A stretch of 64,000 bases of DNA from Phyllostachys edulis (Eukaryota; Streptophyta; Magnoliopsida; Poales; Poaceae). Location of the stretch: the NCBI GenBank assembly GCA_036346405.1, contig CM070561.1, positions 5,148,834 to 5,212,833 on the forward strand, in the 5' to 3' direction. The translations under genes and the position numbers were made by a program. Shown here piece by piece: positions 57,650-64,000 of the stretch; position 1 is the stretch's first letter, and the number at the start of each line of letters is the position of its first letter. The notes under the pieces were generated by a model, which saw only the letters and a program-made list of their open reading frames with translations, searched no databases and was not told where the DNA came from.

Positions 57650-58782
57650 TGAAGGTCAGGGAGGTCTCTGACCTCTTGGGGTATTCCGGATGACCAGGTG
57701 GGATCTCAACCTTGTTGACGTCCCTCCATGCCGCCTTGTACTACCGCTTGGAGGTGTAGGTGGCTGAACCCCCGTAAATGACATTGACGTGGTGATCCGT
57801 CCTTTGAAACAGCATTTTCGTGTCCTTGTCATTGTTTTGGACCACTTGTTGTCCTCTATCTTCCGTGGGACATGCATTGACCTTTCCCATCGTAGTATTC
57901 TCCATCTCGCTTCTGCCAAGTATGGAAGTTGCGGAGGTCGTGACTAGGGACTTTATGCAATGGGCACCAGTGCTCATTACTCCTGGACATATTCGCAGAC
58001 TGTGGGGTAGTATGGTCGTTTGAACAACCTCCTTGCCTCCTTTTGGTCCAAGGACCCTTGTTTTTGTCATAGGGTGGTCGCCGGGTCAAGCGCCGACCTC
58101 CCCGTGGATTGCTTAGACCTCCCTTATCCTTCTTGGGTTTTTTTGTTGCTCGTGGAGCCTTCTTGACCTCTTGGACTTCTTTTTCTTTGACATCCTCGAG
58201 GCCCGGCCGAGGAGGGTGGTCCCTTGTCTACCATTTAGTTCCACTCCACTACCTCATTGCCATCGAGTACCGACGGCCATGTCGAAAAGTTCTCGACACG
58301 CACTCTAGGCGGGTTGATGTTGAGGTCTTCTATGAATCTTCGATATCTCATCGCTCGCTTAGAAGCTCAAATCACAGAGTCATGTAAACATTTGGGATAG
58401 TGTTACGACTTCTATGAAACGCTTTACAAACTATCGTAAATTTTCGCTGTGGGTTTATGAGCCGATGCAAATCATCCTCCTTCCTCGGTTTTGCATAACA
58501 ACTTTTGAAGTTACTTTGTAATGTATTACAAAGCATCTCCCAATTATGTATGGATCCTTGGGTTGGTTGATTAACCAAGTCATAGCGAAACCCTTTAGAA
58601 TCAGAGGCGATAATTAGCCATTACCTTATCATCGCCTAGCCACCTAAATGGTGGTAGTATAGACTTGCAGGAATTCGACGGGTTTTGCATCCCGTCAAAA
58701 GTCTCCATACTCCCTGGCTTGAACTTCTCCGGCAAGGTAACATCTCTTAGTCTAGGGGAAAAAGATTTGCAACCTGCATAAG
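57650..58782 (-). pseudogene. Tat-type gag, 3' part
   Basis: 'CPLHKVPSHDLRNFHTW' (about 57975-57925) is the CxxH...HxxxxC-like knuckle typical of Tat gag, with the final cysteine lost. 'PTQGSIHNWEMLCNTLQSNF' (58570-58510) is the capsid motif. The 5' end of gag and the leader are cut by the gypsy insertion at 58783. Confidence 0.75.
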
Positions 58783-61700
58783 TGTAATATCCTGAAAATA
58801 ACCCTCTTGGGGACCCGTGCGTAATTAGATGAAAGGGGATACGTAAAAACGAAATGTTTTAGAGTTTTTAGGGAGGAGTTGGTTCGTACCAGGATAAAAG
58901 AATATAAAAGGATCGTGAGGGGCGAGGGGTCCAGAAAACGCTAGTATCCCTTTTCTTCTTTCCGCAGCCGCCACTTTTGTTTTTGCCGCGGAAGCCTCGC
59001 TGCTGCAGGCGCCCGCCGCCGAAGCGTGGGAGCACGCTCAGGGTCGAACGCTGCTACTCAAGACCTATCGCAAGATGACGCCACTCGCTTAGCCGCAGGC
59101 ACGCCACTGGGTGGAGCCGTCATTGCCTCGTGAGCTTAACGAGTGCAAGGTCTGTGGCGATCTTTCTTTTGCGGTTGCTAGTACTAGAAATAAACTATTA
59201 GTGTTGCGTAGTGGTGGATTGGTTTGGTGCACTGCTAGGATTATTTTATTGGGATCTACATGCATCGGATGATTTGTGTTGGGACTAGTTAATGGCGTAC
59301 TAGTATGAATGTTTAATTGGAGTAGTAGGGGAGAGAGAAGAATTAGATGGTGTCAGCAGTTGTTTTAATTGGAGATGCATGCAATCGCTATGGATATTTA
59401 ATTGGAGATGCATGCAATGCTAGGATTATTTAATTGGGATTGCTTTGATTATTCAATTGGAGTAGTTCAGAGGGAGGTTAATCACCTAGTGCCGCCATCT
59501 TAAGTGCTCATTAGTTGGAATTAGTAAAGGAGATGAATTAGATAAAGGTGCAATCGGCATTAGTAGATACTAGTTGTAATAAATTTCAAAATTTCAATTT
59601 CAGAGAAAATTTAAAACTATTTATTTTTGTGGAAATTTCAAATTTTTAAAACTTTTTCCTAATTAGTTAAGGCTAAAATAAATTTAACTACAAAATTTAT
59701 TATCAAGTTTAAGTTGGAAATAATTTTATTAAGTATAAAATGTCTCTAATAATTTATGAGAATTTTTCTAGAATTTTTGGAATTATTTTGCTATATTCTA
59801 AAGTCAAATGAATTAAACTGAATATTTAAAATAGAAAATGAAAAGAAAATCGAAAAAAAGAATTGGGCCAAACTTGGCTCGCCCATTTACTCACACGCCA
59901 TGCGCAGCCCAAGACGGCCCGCCTCCACGCGCTTCCTTCTTCACTAAGACCGCTGATTTCAATCCAACGGTCCACACACGCACACGCCACTCCGCCATTT
60001 CGCGCCGCTCGATCAAGATCTAGCCGCCCACACCTTTTCTTCCTTCTCGCCTCTTCTACTCGCGTGGACGCGCCCGATGCCGCCATAGCCGCCTGCTCGA
60101 GCTTCACCTTCTCCACGATTCCTCCTCTCTTTACTCGCAAGCAAGATTTAATTTATTTAACTCACGCTACCACGCCCACTCTTCACCTCCTCGCACACGA
60201 TCTCGCCAGAATGCCAAGACTACCTTAAAACGCCGCCGCCATGTGTCTCGATCCCTCCTCTCTCCACCCCGACCCTTATATAAGGGAGCATCGGAAGCCC
60301 TTCACGCCAAGCCGACACCACCACTCACATCTCCTTCCTCCTCTCGTGAAGCCCCGATTTTAGAGTTCTTCACGGCGGAAGATTTGGGTTTTTCTTCAAT
60401 TCCGGCGAGGTCAAACCCGCCCGCCCCGCCATCCACGCCTTCGAATCGCCAGATCACCGCGACACCTGCGGCGCACTACCACCTTGCCAGAGACCCTGGA
60501 GCATCCTCGCTGCCGCAAGCTCACCGCCGCAGATTTTTACTCGCCGCCGATCATTCCGCTGCCCCTTGCACTACCACGTGAGCATCGTGCTCGCCACATT
60601 CCCTCTTCCTCCTCGTGGCTCGCCGGAGATCAATTCACCGCTGCTCACGGCGAGCCTAGGGCCCAAGGCGCCGCTTCGTCCGGCCACCACCGTGGCGCCA
60701 CCTCATCTCCACGCAACCGCCACGCCACCACATGTGCCCACGTGGCCGCTTAGTCAAAGCTGCGCGGGTACTGCTCACCAATTTCCGATCCATTGGTTGG
60801 GTAGAATTGGTCTACCGTGGACCGAGCCTATGACACTGGGCCCCACTTGTCGAAATTATTCTAATTCATTTAAATCCGAAAAATTATCGCTGACGCTATC
60901 ATGCGCAATATTTAGAATTTCCTTTAGGAGAATAATTCGGGAAATTGATTTAAATAATGATTTAGGTTAAAATTTGTAAAATTCATAACTTTTGCATTAT
61001 AATTCCAAATTAGATGATTCAAGTTGCTAAAATTTTAGAAAATTATTGTCTAACTAAATAAAATATAATAATTCAATTTAGAGTTCATTTTAGTTCTGTT
61101 TTAGAATTTAGAATTCTTTTAAATATCAAATTTAGGTTAAAATTTATAAAACTCATAATAATTGAATCCTAACTCCAAATTTAGTGAAACAAATTTCTAA
61201 AATTTTATAATTTGATTATCTAGCTCAATAAAATAAAATTTTTATATTTAGACTTGGTTTATTTTGTATTTTTGAATTTTGTTTGAATTTTATTTGATTT
61301 GCCTTATTTTCACGCTTAGACTTTGACGATTCCGGGAATTAGATACTTCTCAAGACGAGATTTTCCAGATCGCAACGAAGGCAAGTTATACTTTGACCAT
61401 TTTGCCCCTATTATTTTAAAGTTAATTAAATTCAGTTTTAAATTATTAAATGCATGCATAATTTTATTCAAGTATTTCAAATTCTGCTTAAATAATTAGT
61501 TATTCCTATTATCCTTGTATGCCAAATTTTGATGTTGCCTTGACATTCCTTTGTCACCTTAGATAAATTATTATGTTTAATAATCAAATGCTTCGCAAAT
61601 ACTTAGACCATGATTTATGTTTTTGGGAGAATTTTAGCCAACTCAATAAAATTTGTTGAAAATTAAAACTATGGTATTGTTTTACCATAGAGAATTTGTA

Positions 61701-62823
61701 AAGATGGTTTTATAGAAATAAAATCAAAAGGGTTTGGACTTGGGCTAAAAGGATGAATGGTGGGTGCAGTTTATGCACTGCTTAGTCTCGTTAAGATTAA
61801 GACCTGTGGTTTAAATTGAATGACGCCCAAGTCAATTGAGGACCGGCTTTGAGCGCATTTTGTTATGCCTTATCAGACAACCACATGTCCTGTATGGGCA
61901 GGACTCGCTTAATAATTTGTAATACCTTTTAGTTATTTGTGCTATGTTGTATGTATGGGTGTCTGCAGACAGCTTTTCCCATCCGCGCAAGAGGGGTTTT
62001 GAGGACTGGCCACCCAATGGAAGCTAAACCTTAGCTGCACAAGTACTTTAAGGTAGAACATTGTAACGGCCTTGTGATGTTTGTTCACACACGCCTTAGG
62101 AAGCGTGGATTGGCCGACACAAAGAGTATAATATCTCGTGTGGGTAAAGTTGTACAAACTCGCAGAGTGTAAAACTATTCAATAGTCGCCCACGGTCATG
62201 GACATGCTAGCAAAGCCACTCAGAGTTAGTTTTGTTTTTGGTTTTAAAATGATTTCAACAGATAATTTCGTGGATGGATAGTCCCGTGGGAAAATTCATG
62301 GTAGCCATTGTGATTGGAGGATATCCATCATCTTTTATGGAGGTTATCCACAATAAACTATTGTTATTTAAAATGGTGATTTAGATTATTGTATAAAATG
62401 GCTTTGTAATCTAATATGATTATTTAAATTAAAACCGCCGCTTTTTAAAATAACCTTGCCAAGATCCTTTGTCTACCTTATGCATGCATATCAATTCCAT
62501 ATTGGTGTAACTTACAGCACGGTAGTAGTGCTCACTCTTGTCAATAATCTTTATTCAGAGAAGATATCTACCAGACGGTGAGGATCTTGACGCTTAGGTC
62601 AAGTCTCTGCATTTATTGCTCGTGGCTAATCGCTGGGTCTACTACTATTATTTCGCTCATTGTGTTTTACTTTATTTGGCCTCGTGCCCTTTGTAATAAA
62701 CTCAATAAATACTAATAAAATGCGTGATATGTTTTGATTATCACTTTTGTTTGACTCGTACATTAGTTATCCCGACTAATGTATGAACACAGAGAATTCG
62801 GGATCCTTCGCCCCGGTTCGATA
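58783..62823 (+). mobile_element. Gypsy LTR region (possibly two LTRs back to back), 4.0 kb
   Basis: It starts 'TGTAATATCCTGAAAATAAC', the same start as the minus-strand solo LTR at 18601. It ends near '...CCCCGGTTCGATA' just before a primer-binding site. Two promoter modules are present: 'ATATAAAAGG' at 58902 with a GC-rich leader, and 'TTATATAAGG' at 60276 with a larger GC-rich leader (60290-60760). Shared U5 blocks ('ACTTTGACCATTTTGCCCC', 61390; 'CGCAGAGTGTAAAACTATTC', 62160) fit the second module. Either this is one unusually long LTR, or an LTR fragment (58783-about 59573) abuts a 3.2-kb LTR. Confidence 0.7.
60276..60285 (+). promoter_or_regulatory. TATA box of the downstream LTR promoter
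   Basis: 'TTATATAAGG' precedes 'GAGCATCGGAAGCCC' and a C-rich leader, about 2.55 kb before the primer-binding site. Confidence 0.6.
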
Positions 62824-62827
62824 AAAG

Positions 62828-62840
62828 TGGTATCAGAGCC
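62828..62840 (+). other. Primer-binding site
   Basis: 'TGGTATCAGAGCC' is an exact initiator tRNA-Met complement and is followed by 'ATATCGATCGTAGG', as in the element at 51051 (ATATCG). Confidence 0.93.
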
Positions 62841-62979
62841 ATATCGATCGTAGGTCGTGGCTTTAGAATTTTCTTAAGGATTTATTTTTCAAAAACTAAA
62901 CATATTTTGAGTCTATTCAAGAGTCTTCAACACTTCTTTTTAAAATGGTTATCAACTTATCTTATTCTCTAAATTGTAG

Positions 62980-63420
62980 ATGGTCAACAACCAACCCGGA
63001 TTTCCTATGGAATTTTCACGACATCGGGTCAGCACTTCTATGGAAGATGATGCAACACTTAGGTTACAACCAGAGACCAACTTATCAAGGGTACATGTAT
63101 AAAGTGGGGAACCAAGAGCGTTGGAGACTTGAAGTAATCCTCTACGCCAACCTTCAACCAAACACAAACCACCACATCTTCGACGCCCAAAGGAGACGTG
63201 ATAATTTCGCTGATGGACTTCAGATGCAACCAGAGAGGCAACACGTCGCCTACGCCATATTTACAACAATTATTTTGAGGACTCTCCTGAGCTTACTCAC
63301 CAAGTGGACCTGTCTAAGGCAATGGATTATGCCTACGGAACACTCGATGAACTCGCGAATACTCGTAATACCGCTAGATGCGTAAGAAAGGTCGAAAGCA
63401 ATGGAAGAAGAGTCAAGCTA
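62980..63420 (+). pseudogene. Leader ORF (orf0) preceding gag, RIRE3/RIRE8-like
   Basis: An ATG at 62980 directly follows a splice-acceptor-like 'AAATTGTAG'. The frame reads 'MVNNQPGFPMEFSRHRVST', then 'MEDDATLRLQPETNLSRVHV' and stops. After a frameshift it continues 'YKVGNQERWRLEVILYANLQ', 'PNTNHHIFDAQRRRDNFADG', then in another phase 'AMDYAYGTLDELANTRNTAR'. An extra ORF upstream of gag is a described feature of rice RIRE3 and RIRE8; its role is unknown. At least two frameshifts break it here. Confidence 0.7.
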
Positions 63421-63689
63421 TATACAAGGCAGAGAGGGTAGTACTTGCAGCCGATTATACCCTCTTACACCTTAGTCAGATCTCATATGATCGTTAGATG
63501 CTAATTATGAGCTATCAATGTCTCTTGTGATAGCCATAATCAAACAATAAAATAAAATAATAAAAGGACTATTTTTGGCAAAATTTGGTTCTTTTGTCTT
63601 GTGCTTGTTAGTTCTTGGGCTGTTAAAAATATTATTCCCTTAGAACTTTATTTATATACTCTATTCTGAGTCTTTAGAAGATTCCAAAG

Positions 63690-64000
63690 ATGGTTACCAC
63701 ACGCCGCCAAGAAGTGGTAGCGCCAAGGCCAAGGAAATCCAAACGCAGACACAGAAAACCCCGCTCAAAGAACCACCTCCTCCACTGCCAGAAGGGCTCG
63801 ATTGGCGCCAGATGATGGCCAATCGACACATCGATAGACTCAGTTAGCTCACCATTAACATCAACCAAGCAAAGACCACCAAGCACCACCACCACCTCCA
63901 CCGCACAAAGATTGACCATGGCGTAATTTATGCGATAAGGCCCACCGACCTTCTCCAAAGCAAAGACAGAGCCAATGGATGCCGATGATCGATCCGTATA
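63690..64000 (+). pseudogene. Start of gypsy gag, running off the window
   Basis: An ATG at 63690 opens 'MVTTRRQEVVAPRPRKSKRR', followed in a shifted frame by 'GLDWRQMMANRHIDRL' and histidine/proline-rich codons, the usual N-terminal gag composition in this family. A stop appears within 160 bases. The remainder is outside the window. Confidence 0.6.

Larger units (their letters stand above)
45524..58782 (-). mobile_element. Tat-type Ty3-gypsy retrotransposon, minus strand, doubly interrupted
   Basis: Order along the minus strand is gag (58782-57650), protease, RT, RNase H, integrase (to 54050), then an antisense extra ORF (plus strand, 46720-53384), a polypurine tract (46219-46234) and the 3' LTR (46218-45524). 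An additional antisense ORF between pol and the 3' LTR is a known trait of Tat-lineage elements such as Grande and rice relatives. A plus-strand gypsy inserted at 48071 inside the antisense ORF, and another at 58783 upstream of gag, so the 5' LTR is outside the window. Coding parts contain many frameshifts and stops. Confidence 0.85.

Noticed and set aside
1..64000. tRNA, rRNA, CRISPR, viral or plastid inserts
   Set aside because: No array with regular spacers was seen, and no recognisable rRNA, tRNA, plastid or pararetroviral sequence was found by reading. The tRNA-like strings are retrotransposon primer-binding sites.

Overview
This window is plant nuclear DNA, almost certainly from a grass and most likely Oryza or a close relative. 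Support: the LTR-retrotransposon families (Del/Tekay-type chromovirus, Tat-type Ty3-gypsy with an antisense extra ORF, gypsy leaders resembling RIRE3/RIRE8, a UBN2-type copia gag), a Dart-like hAT, CACTA elements with 'TCACAGACGGTT' subterminal repeats, a Mutator-like element (MULE) with plant mobile domain sequence, and one intron-containing host gene. There are no bacterial features, rRNA genes or CRISPR arrays, and I identified no tRNA gene. Nearly everything is nested transposable elements, many bounded here by target-site duplications (TSDs) read directly from the sequence.

Layout. 1-1239: 3' end of a gypsy LTR. 1328-3657: non-autonomous CACTA element holding a ~525-bp foldback. 4364-6896: copia 5' LTR, primer-binding site and an intact gag frame, cut by a gypsy LTR at 6897. 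About 9890-11396: truncated CACTA. 11397-13566: pol remnant (RT end, RNase H, integrase, chromodomain) of a chromovirus whose 3' LTR starts at 13567. That LTR is split at 14697/32701 by a solo LTR (14698-32695, TSD GAACC). The solo LTR in turn holds a second solo LTR (15503-18601, minus strand, TSD CTTTT) and an 11.2-kb MULE (19275-30442, TSD TGCTTTCTT). The MULE carries a decayed mudrA-like transposase, a plant mobile domain gene and a small zf-GRF gene.

33940-39800 is the low-copy island. It contains a complete nine-exon RAD9 checkpoint gene on the minus strand (35367-38964, 440 codons, every splice site readable) and, upstream of it, a frameshifted conserved-looking gene fragment. 39808 to ~43508 is a degenerate Dart-like hAT.

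From 44604 to the window end is a second nest. A minus-strand gypsy LTR (44604 on) is interrupted at 45523 by a minus-strand Tat-type element (3' LTR 45524-46218; gag-pro-RT-RNase H-integrase reading leftward from 58782 to 54050; an antisense Transposase_28-like ORF on the plus strand). The Tat element was itself hit by two plus-strand gypsy insertions: one at 48071 (LTR, PBS and partial gag, truncated near 52540) and one at 58783 (LTR region, PBS, a decayed leader ORF and gag, running off the window).

Only RAD9 looks like a functional host gene. It would encode the PCNA-like RAD9 subunit of the 9-1-1 DNA-damage clamp. The rest records insertion, LTR-LTR recombination and decay, with the PMD/zf-GRF-bearing MULE as the most unusual cargo.
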